A stretch of DNA of 64,000 nucleotides, taken from NCBI GenBank assembly GCA_029747585.1, contig JAPEVF010000067.1:62001-126000 (forward strand). The letters run 5' to 3'. This stretch comes from Pleurotus djamor. Lineage: Eukaryota; Basidiomycota; Agaricomycetes; Agaricales; Pleurotaceae. The notes under the pieces are model-generated. The model was not told where the DNA came from and did not search any database. It was given only the letters and a program-made list of their open reading frames with translations. The translations under genes and the position numbers were made by a program. Below are positions 10,834-20,833 of this stretch, piece by piece (positions within the stretch are counted from its first letter, which is position 1; each line of letters opens with the position of its first letter).

Positions 10834-13790
10834 ATGCATTTTAATATTAATTTTGATAATCGGGGATACCGCTCGCATTCGGTGAAATCTCTAAGGTCTG
10901 GGATGAAGGCCGAAGACATGGCGAGGGTGTATGGCTTGGCCTTGTCGGCTGCAGATCAACGAGATGATACCGATACGAAGTTTAACCGAATGATAGATAA
11001 TACAAAGTTGATGCGAAGGGGGATGAAATCTACAGACACATCAGCTATGCCCCGTGTAAACATCAAGGATATCCTGCGCACATACCAACTCACACCCTTG
11101 AATGTGGTGAAATCTCTACTTTTGAACGATGATGGGGAGGCAAGAGAATTGCTCGACAATCTTGCGGAGCCGTTGTTGAAGGTGATGGAAGGTAGAGTGG
11201 CACAGGCAAAGCTCGTTGCATGGGCTGGGCCATATATGTTGAGAACATATAAGGAGGAAGTGTCTGGGATATCCTCGCAGCGAGCCGGTTTCCATTTCGG
11301 TGCATCCAAAACGACGGAGGAGAAAATCCGCGGCTATCAGTTGGGCGAAGCGATACAGCAAGTTTCAAACGGCGCACCGCAACTGTGGAACTTGCTGTCA
11401 ACTCTTCTTTCGTCAGACGAGGAGGTTGTCAGCCAGCGAAAAACATTGGCGCGGAGGCGAAGGAGGAAACGAGCAAAGAAGAGGCGGCAAAGTCGTAAAG
11501 AAGGTGGGGGAAGTGCGACGGAATCTGATGACACGGCTATGGCTATTGATGCGGATGATGGGGAAGGGGGAGAAGCCGATGGGAATAGAAATGAGGCTGG
11601 TGGGAACGCGACCATGGACGGGGAGGAGGGGCAAAGCTTGTTGGACAGTGATGATGAAGCCGAAGATGAAATCGACCGCGCCGAAAAAAGACAAAAAGGG
11701 CTGAATGACATTGTGAGTTTACCAGTTCATCAATACGCAACGGTGGCTGACTTACGTTGGCAGCGTACCCTTGTCTGCTTGAGCATCATCATGAAAAGCA
11801 GTAATTCACGATGCAATGCCTTCCAAACCCTCGTTGGGATATTTTTACATGCGACTGTGGCGCCGGAGTCAGTAAGGGAGTTCCTATCATCAATCGGGCT
11901 CTCAATTTCGACGACATCGATTCATAACGCGGTTACGAGCCTAGCGGGAAATGCTGAGGGCGCAATGAAGACGTTGGGAAGCAGTCTACTCACCCTATTC
12001 GCATACGACAACCTTGATATGGACCTAAAGAGGTCTGTCCCTACTGCGGAGAACGTCCAAGAAACACAGGTTCACCTAACCACGGGAACCATGCTCCCTC
12101 TACACCCGATGGTCACGCGCGAAGACTTGAACTGCAGCGAACAACTCTGGAATACCTGCCGTCCTGACAATAGCCCATCGGTGCCTACGGAGAAGTTGAT
12201 TGAACTCCATGCGAAGCCGCCGGATGCCCAAGGACTGTTGCCGCGTGACCGCTTTCGTGTATGGAAATTCATCAGTGATTTACTGCACCATGGTCCTGAA
12301 GAGTTTAAGAAACATCTCGCTCGTCTGAAAGCACCAGAGACTTACGAGGCGATTCCGATGCATAAAACCACACAGGTCCCTAACCGAACATTGGACATTG
12401 CGCCATCAGGACCACTTGAAAACGCGCAGGCCATCAAAGCCCTATTGACGCAGGCGGGGATAGGCGATCCGACCGAACGACGGGTCCAGACAGATATTGG
12501 AAATTCTGTGGTTCTTGTATCGGGCGATCTTTTGACCGGCGAACGCCTACGAAGTGTTCTTGAATCAAGGGCAGTCGAACAGACACCATGGCGACGACTT
12601 CAGTTTGTTGTATACGTGATGGGATTGTTTCATCTGAAGATGGCTTGTGCCGACGCGATCTGGCGAATTTTCATCTCGAAGAAAGATTCAAAAGCGGAGG
12701 AGGATGAAACCAGCATGATGGAGTACATTCGTCAGATTCGGCCGAAAGAATCACTCAAATTTGCAAACAAACCTGGCTTCTGACGTACACACGAAGCTAT
12801 CGAGCACATCGGCATCGTGCTTCGTCTCGATAGCTGGAGGGCGGCCGTGTCAGAGGAGCCCGCTGGGTGCGAATCACTTGAGGATTGGGCTGCAACAGAG
12901 CCTTCATGGGAAGACATTGTTCGTGTGGCAACCAAACTTGGGAAGATGGATTCTACAGTCAACGATATAGATTCAGCAATGCGTCTAATGGATGATGAAG
13001 CTCGGGACGTACAATATGAGAATAACTTGCTGCGACACCACTACTTCCTTCTCTACGAGGAGATCTCATATGCAATGAACCACGGTGACATCGGGCGGGT
13101 TGAATCGTGTTTCTTGCCATGGATGAACATATTCGCAGGTTGCGGAAAACACAAATACGCCGCCGAATTGCGGCGGTATCTTGAGGACGTTCACTTTTGA
13201 TATCCGCCTGGGATTAAGTAAGTCAACATATTTATTGTTACTTGACCGCCGCGTCCACGAATTGACTTACGAAAACAGGAAAGCGATTCGATCCAACATC
13301 TTGATCAACTTGACTGGAAAGGAAGGTAGATGGAGAGGAATTGACTGGCTTGTTGAGCACAATAACCTATACATCAAGGTCAGTACAACCATTCTAGATG
13401 GAGGAGATACTCAGCGCAACAATCCAACAGAGAATATATGGAGGAAAATACTCAAACCACACAAAGGGTCACATTATCAAGGAATCGCAATTGATTGAAG
13501 TCTATAAAAATACACGAATCCAGTTCAAGGAGATGTTCTGTTTGGATCACAAAACGACGCGACATTCACCGCCGAACATGCGAGAAACGTTTCGGCAGCT
13601 AGGGAGGCGGATGAAGAGGGATAAAGTGAATGTTTTCCAAGCAAGGCGACAATCGAAGAACGAAATTAGTGATTATGAAGGTCTTGGATTCGACATTATG
13701 ATGCATAAGTTAGGAAAACTTGAGTCGGAGGTGGAGGCGACGACTGCCGATGATGCGGAACTCGAGGATGATGGGGGTATTGACATGTAA
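10834..13790 (+). pseudogene. DUF6589-family protein, proposed transposase, two in-frame TGA codons
   Basis: Long reading frame with family features: LFAYDNLDMDLK then VHLTTGTMLPLHP and LNCSEQLW, later VSGDLLTGER, GLFHLKMACADAIWR, GCGKHKYAAELRRYL, NILINLTGKEGRW and IIKESQLIEVYKNTR. Introns are 11713-11763 (51 bp, frame-neutral), 13218-13278 and 13379-13430; each restores conserved text on splicing. Candidate acidic active-site residues for an RNase-H-like fold are the Asp codons at 12007 and 12526 and the Glu codon at 13165 (inference). The frame is interrupted by TGA at 12781-12783 and 13198-13200; conserved text continues in the same frame past both. The first sits where homologues have Arg, fitting a CGA-to-TGA change. 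A basic and acidic low-complexity stretch lies at about 11440-11700. The start codon at 10834 is the best available but unproven. Confidence 0.85.
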
Positions 13791-15686
13791 GGTGGAAGGA
13801 GGGGCTCGTGGTTTCCCATGCCGGGCAGGAATTGCATTACAGACTCGAACGCTAGTCATTAGACATTTGAGATATGTACCTGTGGTCGGCGACGTTTGAA
13901 TGGCACTCACGATGTAAAATTGGAATATTCTCGTTTTGAACGCGCCGACTACCTGCTGAACTTGACGCGCTATCATTCTGGTGATAAAGAGGGCATGAAC
14001 GGCTGGTGCCTATTGAAATCAACCAACTGGTGATGATCGCATATAAGATGAGACTTACGTCGATGCCCACTCATACGGCAACGCCCACACGTCTCAACCT
14101 TGCGAGGACGTGGTCCTTGTGTGACTGGTGCCTGAGTCGGCGCGAGGGGCATGCTTGGGACTTGGGGGATTGTAGCGCCTTGAAGCGGAAAGGATGTGGG
14201 TATTGTTTCAATTGGTGTCGTTTCCGGAGGTGCGGGGATTGGGTAGTGGTTGAGTATCACTTCGAGGAGTGATTCCTTATGCTTCGCAGCCCACTTGTAA
14301 CTCCAGTCGACTTCTTTGTTGAGACTGGCCAGATCTATGAGNTTTTTTGCCTTGAGCACACGCAACGATCCGTTTGATAGCAGCGTCTGGCATGAAGAGC
14401 TTGGCACCGTAAGTTGCGACCGAGTTTTCACCAAGCTCCTGGACTGCGTGTTCACGTCGCCACTGAATGAGGCCAGTATGGAGAGCCTTAGTGGTTGAGT
14501 TCATTTCGAAGGGTTTGATCGTGGACTTCTGGGGTGCGCGCGGCTTGCGTTTGATGGTAATCCTCAGGAAGTCAAGGAGATTGGGCGTGCAGGTTAAGCA
14601 GCACTTGTCGCGGGCGTGTGGCGCACAACGATGACAGCCAGTAGGATCGCATCTCAGATGGGAATCGGCGGCTAAACAACTTTGTCGATCACATGTCCCT
14701 AACACCGCCATCCTGAGAACAATGAACTCACCGCTTCGATCGTTGCCGAAGTAAACGTTGGGAACAGCTCGAAGGCAGCCATTGCCGAGGGACTGTGAGT
14801 TGATGTAGTCGTCCATCACCTCATCTGTCCCTTTCTTCAATTTGCGCCCTTCACGTCCATTTGGCTTTGCATACCGTTCTCGCCGCTCGTTCCAGTCGAC
14901 CTCAGTGCCCACATTGACTGCCGTCACATCGACATCCATTTCAGGTCCCACCTCCTTGCCACCATCATCCTTCCTCGTTCCCTCACTCCCATCACCCATT
15001 TCCATGTCTCCCCCCGAAGGATGACCCAAGACCTCCTCCGGCAAGCCCTCGACCAGNCATGTCCCCCCCGCAAGTCCCATCTGCAAGCCCCCTTCCTGAG
15101 AGACCCCTTCACTGTTGACCGGGACCTGTAGCCCCCCTCTCGGCGCTACATACTGGGGCCCCCNTTTGACCTCGTCCTCGCTGGCCTCTTCGTCACTGGA
15201 GCCAACATCATCCCCGGATGGATGGTTTGTATTGGTATTGCGATTGGTGGTGGGTTGTCGAGAGTTGGACATGGTAGCGGGTCGTTTCCGAGAAGGTATG
15301 TTACCCTTGCCTTTGCGTTTTCGCTTTTGCCCAGCTTGNTTTTGCTGTAGCTGACTTCGAGATTTTCAGATCTTTCTTATTGACAAAGAGAATCCCATAA
15401 CCAGACTGCCCTTGACCACGAGCAGCGCGACCGAACCGTTGAAATAGAGCATCGATCGTACACGTGGGTTTCATCTGCACAACTATCTCAACGCCTTGAA
15501 GATCAATGCCCTGGAAATTCACAATTTGTATGTCCTTGTCAGTATCCTTCAGTAGTATTCTCAGTTGATATTACTTACTAGACCAAATGCGTCTGTCGCA
15601 ACGACACCCCACACCTCACCAGCCTGAAATCTCTGGCGCAAATCCTCTCGAAACTCAGCCGTCAATGTTGCATGACAGTAAGCTAT

Positions 15687-15691
15687 CCGCT
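15687..15691. repeat. Target duplication of nested insertion, copy 1 (CCGCT)
   Basis: Identical to 16575-16579. Collapsing the two copies and removing the interval between them restores an uninterrupted helicase frame GQEKR-IAYCHAT. Confidence 0.8.
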
Positions 15692-16574
15692 GTCATGAGT
15701 ACAATGTGAAAGCATAAGAACTCATGGAAATTTAGTAGTCTGTCTAACCCTTACTTTACCCCTCTCAGGAGTCAACCCCTAGGTGCATTCTCAGCTAAGA
15801 ACATCTTACAAAGCAGGAATTGCATAATATTCCACAACAATCACAACATCAAAGATGAGTCAGGATTGTACAATATCGCACAATGATTATGACATCATGG
15901 ATTACTCATCAAGTACTCTGGATAGGTGAATCGCTCATTATAGAGCGATATAGAGTCATGCTGAGTCATCCAATAGTGTAGAAAGTATATAAGCAAAATC
16001 CTGTGTAAATTAGAGAAGATATCTACCTTGATTTTGTCTGTAAACTATCATCTTGCACACCTCAACCCACACCTGTTATTTCTGAATTCTTGAGCTTGTC
16101 CTCTGTCAAGAGATAATTGAACGCCTGTTCTGAACATTACTGCCTAGGAGAATCCACCGTGCGATTGCTCTAGCTGTAATTGAGTTAGAAAGTCTGTTCA
16201 AGTTACTCTCTGAATTGGAACTTGAGATTCAAGTTGTAAAGTTGTGAAAAGAGACTTGTCTGAGATACCTACATACAAGAGTCATACCAATAACCCATAC
16301 CAAACCCACTAGCTCACCATCCTCCCCTAAGAAACCTCCTCAACACTCCCAACGACCCTTCTCCAATCCAACCTCCCAACCTTTCTCTTTTCTCTCCTCC
16401 CCAACTCTTTCTACCCACATAAAACCTAAAGTAAAACCCCAAAACATTCTCCCTCTCCCTCTTTCTCTCTCTCTCCTCAATAGTAGACCAATTCTACCCC
16501 AACGAACCACCAGGAACCTCCTGTGCTAGATCCTAGTTTCCGGACGACCTGGGCTTTTCAGAAAGCGTACGATA
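15692..16574. mobile_element. Nested 883-bp insertion, LTR-like, inside the helicase exon
   Basis: The block interrupts the helicase between the EKR and IAYCHAT codons and is flanked by a 5-bp duplication. Its left part is AT-rich, starts TGTCATGAGTACAATG if one base of the duplication is counted as the element end, and has a TATATAAGC box near 15988 and an ATCGCTC/GAGCGAT hairpin at 15930-15949, all like a retrotransposon LTR with promoter. The right part (about 16316-16510) is strongly pyrimidine-rich on the plus strand and low in complexity. I could not find a matching CA-3' LTR terminus next to the duplication or any coding capacity. It could be a truncated LTR-plus-leader, a TRIM-like element or an unclassified short element. 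Confidence 0.7.
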
Positions 16575-16579
16575 CCGCT
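16575..16579. repeat. Target duplication of nested insertion, copy 2 (CCGCT)
   Basis: Matches 15687-15691 on the other side of the nested insertion. Confidence 0.8.
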
Positions 16580-17613
16580 TCTCTTGTCCTGGTGGTAGTA
16601 ACTTGACAAGAAACTTCGCAGCCTCTTCCGTTTCCTTCTGGCTGTCGTAGTAGACGATGAACTTGGGTGGCGGGGTTGTGGATTCAGGCCCACCGGGGAT
16701 GAGGCACGACAAGTCTTCAAATGAGTTGGCTGGGTTTTTTAGGGCCACAACCGCAAGCGATACCTCTTGCCGATCGTTTGAGCGCATGATGTACGTTGTT
16801 TCATCTGCCTTGAGCTGCAGAATCTTGCTGATATCAGATAACACTGCTTCCGGAAGTGTCGCAGATACAACGTAGAGCGGGATGCTATGGGGAACTGCAT
16901 ATCGAAGCCTCCCTACCTCCCGATATTCCTTTCAAAACATCCCCCACTGACTAATGCAATGGGCCTCATCAAAGACTATGCTTAATAGGTTTGAGGTGAA
17001 ATGCGGGCTTGACCAAAGGGTTGTCGCGTCGTCGCTCATGATCAGCTCTGGGTTGATCACAACGACCCTATAGCAACACTCTCGAACATCCTGGAGCCCT
17101 GTGAGTCAATCGACGCGTGTCTATGTCATTGGATGCACGTACCGGCCAAATTTGATCAGTTATGGTCTCCCCATTGATCGCCACTGCCGGAATCCCAAGC
17201 GATGTCAATTCGGACGCGTTTTGCTGACCGAGGATATTCAGAGGGGTGACGATAATGATTACTGAGCTTGAACGACCATCTTCGAGGGCCATCAAGAGCG
17301 GGATCCAGAAGGTCAGAGTCTTTCCAGCACCCGTCCCAGCGCACAAGACCGTGTCATGGCCTTCATAGAGAGACTTTGCGGCCTCCATTTGAAATAGGCA
17401 TGGTCGCTTTCCGAGTTTTCGTATCACGAGTTCGCGTATCTCTTCGAATGTAAAGACGCGTCGTCCATTAGGGAGCCTCGCGCTTGGGATAGACATTCCA
17501 TAAATAGGTTGAGATAAGTTGTTAGCGATTAAGCGAGCAATGCCATTTTCGGAACTGCTAAAACTGTGGGAATAATACTAAGCTATTCTACGTGACACCG
17601 ATGCCGCTCGGCA

Positions 17614-17773
17614 TGGTGGCCTGGGAAAGCATTTCGGAGGCATCCGCAGTGTCTTTTGCCAGCCTCCCTCACGGGAGTTTTGTGGTTTGTTTCCGACCCA
17701 ATATAGAAATCGCTTGCGATTTAAACAAACCATAACAAAACACACGTGACGGGAGGTTGGTTATAGGAGCCTG
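17614..17773 (-). repeat. Right terminal inverted repeat, 160 bp
   Basis: Exact reverse complement of 10567-10726 with no mismatch over 160 bp. Identity ends at the same point inside both arms (next to a CCACCA/TGGTGG boundary), which defines the arm length. Confidence 0.95.
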
Positions 17774-17782
17774 CATGGAGGA
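17774..17782. repeat. Target-site duplication of the 7.2-kb element, right copy (CATGGAGGA)
   Basis: Direct repeat of 10558-10566, directly abutting the CCTG end of the right terminal repeat. Confidence 0.93.
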
Positions 17783-17973
17783 CATCATTGGGGCACGCAA
17801 CTACGACGAAGGGGTATGAANGGGGCCCCTATGCCAACCATCTCACCATCAGGTCACGCGCTGGCACTGGTGCTCACTGCTGAACGTTAACCACGATCAT
17901 CGAACTAGCCGTAAGCTCGATTTCTATGCTTCATCACGGAAAAATTACTCACGGGGGAAATGCCAGTACCACC

Positions 17974-19100
17974 ATGCATCCGACTTCGACATTACAATTG
18001 CCCAATGAAATCATTCTCGCGATCTTCCATCACATTCGCCACGATCTTGCCACCCTCCATCCGTTTCTGCTAGCATCGCGACGATATCATAGCTTGGCGG
18101 AACCTTTTATCTACGCAGACGTGAAGCTGAGTGATGCGAGAAGAGTACCTCAGCTCCAGCTTTTCGCGGAAACGATCAGTAGCAAGCCCGAGCTTGCACG
18201 CCATGTACACACTCTGAACATCGTCGATACTGCCAAAAGTCGTGCTATGTTCCCTCACCTAGTCAATCTGCGCCGGTTGGCTCTGAACACGAACGCTACT
18301 CACCCATCGAGAATGCCGTTAAACCCAAACTTTCAACTTACACACTTCCGATGGCACCACATTTCCTACGCAGACCCCGCCGAAATCATTGGTTTCCTCG
18401 AGCTCCAACCATCCCTACAACACCTATTCCTAGTGTCTTACTATCTGACCAATGCTCTCAACGGAACCGCTTATAGCCTTTCTGTGGACGCCCTGCCATC
18501 TCTTCGCTCCCTTGTCACCACGCCCGAACTCGCGGTCCACCTCTTACCAGGACGTCAAGTTGAAACGCTACACCTTGTCTTTCTGTACAGCAATGGACTT
18601 GCAGGTTCATATTATCCCAGTGTCAAGAGCCTCTCGTGTAGTGCTCCCATGATAGAGTGTATCAATCACTTCCCAAATCTGAAGTATCTACAACTCGATC
18701 GAACAGATATCTATGTGAGCTATGACCACGAATTCTGGGATGGCGTCTACTCACTCCTATTCTTCGCGTGCAGACCCAATCCGCAATGGAAGATGATTTC
18801 ACAGTCCTGCAGACATCCGATGTTCCTCAGGTGGAATACATTTCCATCCTTTGCCGCGGGTCTTCTGTCAGCAAGGGGAGAGGCTCACCTCACTCGCGCT
18901 TGAATGAAATTGATTCCTTGAAGACCATTACCAAGCTACGAATCGTAGATGTCGTCCTTACCTGGGGAAGCCAATGTCCGGAATTCTTCCGTTACTCACT
19001 AAGCCCAGAGCGTACGACGGTGGAAGAGATTCATCGAGAGCAGGGAACCCCTTTGGACTGGTACCCTTGGTGGTATTACTGTAATATTGAGGCTCCATAA
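17974..19100 (+). CDS. F-box protein, array member 2
   Basis: Likely SCF substrate adaptor. The start is placed at MHPTSTLQLPNEIIL (17974), with an alternative in-frame ATG at 17926. The F-box is immediate: LPNEIILAIFHHI, LHPFLLASRRYHSLAEP, IYADVKL. LRR-like repeats follow (LVNLRRLALN, LQHLFLVSYYL, VETLHLVFLY). A 60-bp intron runs from about 18714 to 18773, after DRTDIY, and the frame resumes as TQSAMEDDFTVLQ. The C-terminus reads LRIVDVVLTWGS, then WYPWWYYCNIEAP, matching the pattern of array members 1 and 3. The gene begins only about 190 bp from the end of the mobile element, so its native promoter was probably displaced and the element end may now act as upstream sequence. Confidence 0.8.
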
Positions 19101-19209
19101 GTTGCGGTTACATCTTGCCAGTGACGCCCCTTATCACGGCCTTACGTATCAGTGATCTTATCAGTGTCATAATCTTCCTCCGTCCTTTATCACTTTCCCC
19201 CGTCGACCA

Positions 19210-20348
19210 ATGTCCCATCTCAAACTTGCCACCGATGTATTGCTGATCATAATTCACGAACTTTCTTCCGACAACTCTGCCCTCTCGAACCTATGTCTTA
19301 CTAGCCACTATTTTCGAACCCTCGCAGAGCCCTTGCTGTACCGATCTGTCGCGTTTGATGGCTTACCCAGCAACGCACAGAAACTTCGCGGAGAAATGTT
19401 CAAAAGTGCTATCGCTGGGAACCACCGATTAGCGAGTTACGTACAGGCGCTCCGGACACCCTACCTCCTCACACCTGTCAACCTCCAAGAGATTTTCCCG
19501 TCTCTTACCAACTTACACCGACTCTCGTACGCCTCGCCGATCGGCGCAGGACCATCCCCTCACCTAGTCTTTCCACTTATCAATCCCATCCTGACTCGTC
19601 TGATTTGGTCGGTCTCCGTTGCGAGTCCGTATGAATTCTTTCGATTTCTGGAACGCCAGACATTCTTAGAACACCTCCACGTCATTGATCCCGAGTTGAC
19701 CAAGCTATATGGGCCCAAACCCATGCCTATTCTATCGCCAGACGCCTTGCCGCGTCTCCAATACCTGAATACGTACACGGAAACCACCGTTTTCATCCTT
19801 CCTGGAAGAAAGGTGCCACACCTGGCCCTCACATCTCTGGATCCTGCGGTCTTCTCATACGAACCCTCGATGCTCGACGCGACACAAACACTATCTATTC
19901 ATATCGAAGATTTATCATGTTTCAAACGGTTTCCGAACGCCAAGTACCTGCAGGTCATCGGCGTGAGCTTCCCGTCCTTTTCTTTTATTAGCCATCCCTC
20001 GTTCATTCCGCCATTAGGGTACCTTTCAAGAAACTCTATCCAGACTCAAGTGGTTTAAATGGCCCAGCGTGGAGTTCATCTCCTTCATCTTCGACGCCGA
20101 ACCGCTAGGAAAGANGGGGGGAAGTGCGGCCCCCGGAAGCTCTTGTCGATGGGTTGAGGCATTTTCCAAAATTGGCTACTGTCGACGTCGTTTTGGAGTG
20201 GTCTCGCGATCAGTTCGAATTCTTTCGCTACGACTTGACGGCCGACCAGAAGGACTCGATGCAGCCTCAACAGGTGGAACGAGAGCAGCTCAGCTGGCAG
20301 GATTGGGACATGTGGTGGCAAGGATGCAGGATACCTCCATCAAAATAG
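19210..20348 (+). CDS. F-box protein, array member 3
   Basis: Paralogue of member 2 with the same layout and orientation, only 109 bp downstream. The F-box is at the N-terminus: MSHLKLATDVLLIIIHEL, LSNLCLTSHYFRTLAEP, LLYRSVAF. LRR-like text follows, including SLTNLHRLSYAS and LLPGRQ-like LPGRKVPHLAL. An intron of about 65 bp lies near 19952-20017, ending at CCATTAG. The last exon has a frame break at the N in a G run (20115); without that N it reads on as EVRPPEALVDGLRHFPKLAT and then VDVVLEWSRDQFEFFRYDL. The C-terminus WQDWDMWWQGC carries the shared tryptophan pattern. Likely ubiquitin-ligase adaptor, substrate unknown. Confidence 0.8.
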
Positions 20349-20833
20349 AAAGTCTTGGATGGATGGGTCAAGTCTCAAGGCAGTGTATATGTATGGAGCT
20401 GGTTTACTAACAATGAATTTGTCTATCCTTCCCCGATGATGTTGTGATGAGTCCATCGTAAGGATACCGTCATGAATTGCAGATTTACTCTTGAGAAAGT
20501 CGCGCTGTGAAAAAGGGCTCGCAAGTAAAGTACTGACCAACCAAGCAAACTCAGTTCGAGGCCAACGAGTCTCCAGCATCCCCTGGATCTCCTGTTTCCA
20601 TTCCCTGTTGGTCAGGAGTCTCTTCCTACAGGGTATCAGTAAAGGTTCGACGTTTCGATTCCAGCGCCGCATTTTCCCTTTCATCGTTTTGAAGGGCCCC
20701 CATTTGAAAGAGCAGAGATCAAACTAAGCATATCAATCGAACCAATCCACCGAGTCACCCTCTAGAATCTGAATGTACATGCGAGAAGGAAGCAACTCTA
20801 GTTATACAAAAGCCCGGAGCTACATAACTCAAA
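20349..20833. other. Intergenic between convergent F-box genes
   Basis: This interval separates the plus-strand F-box gene 3 from the 3' end of the minus-strand F-box/PWWP gene. Only short motif-free frames are present, and it probably holds both 3' UTRs. Confidence 0.5.

Larger units (their letters stand above)
13852..17496 (-). pseudogene. RecQ-like DEAH-box helicase with Cys-rich C-terminal extension, disrupted
   Basis: Superfamily 2 helicase of RecQ type. Exon 1 (from 17496) has Walker A AGTGAGKT and motif Ia TPLNILGQQ. A roughly 40-bp intron follows (near 17138-17099). Exon 2 has NPELIM, motif II DEAHCISQWG (about 16942-16970) and VSATLP. After the nested insertion come QRIAYCHATLTAEFRE, motif V ATDAFGL joined over an intron (15578-15511) to GIDLQGVE, and motif VI QRFGRAARGQGQSG. 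The C-terminal half has a basic tract (QKRKRKGKG), an acidic linker, a Cys cluster near 14590-14700 and a C-x2-C-x4-H-x6-C zinc knuckle near 14050-14110. Damage comprises a TGA at 16932-16934, just after DEAHCISQWG, in a spot where RecQ-like relatives read FRKEYRE, and the 883-bp insertion. Ns at 15339 and 14342 must be dropped for the frame to stay open. Confidence 0.85.
10567..17773. mobile_element. TIR DNA transposon carrying a DUF6589 gene and a RecQ-like helicase gene
   Basis: A 7,207-bp unit bounded by 160-bp inverted repeats that I compared base by base and found identical, and flanked by a perfect 9-bp direct duplication. Termini read 5'-CAGG...CCTG-3'. It holds two convergent genes, a DUF6589-family gene (10834-13790, plus) and a RecQ-like DEAH helicase (13852-17496, minus), with only about 60 bp between their 3' ends. 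DUF6589 proteins are very numerous in basidiomycete genomes, and carriage between intact TIRs argues that this one is the transposase. Helicase-bearing DNA transposons are known in fungi (some Academ-type families in Repbase, from memory), so the class may be known under another name. A 9-bp duplication also occurs in Mutator-like elements, but no MULE transposase is present. Both genes are damaged, so this copy is probably non-autonomous. Confidence 0.9.

Noticed and set aside
11300..11740. Several 60-134 codon frames on both strands
   Set aside because: They are shadows of the low-complexity basic/acidic region of the DUF6589 gene.
15724..16530. Possible very long intron in the helicase gene
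   Set aside because: The flanking CCGCT duplication and exact frame restoration on removal fit an insertion; no GT-AG pair in the right phase gives the conserved EKR-IAYCHAT join.
10567..17773. Helitron
   Set aside because: Long TIRs and a 9-bp duplication are present, and the helicase is RecQ-like with DEAHCISQWG and not a Rep/Pif1 protein; Helitrons lack TIRs and duplications.
10567..17773. Mutator-like (MULE) element because of the 9-bp duplication
   Set aside because: The only transposase candidate belongs to DUF6589 and no MULE transposase motif is visible; duplication length alone is not diagnostic.
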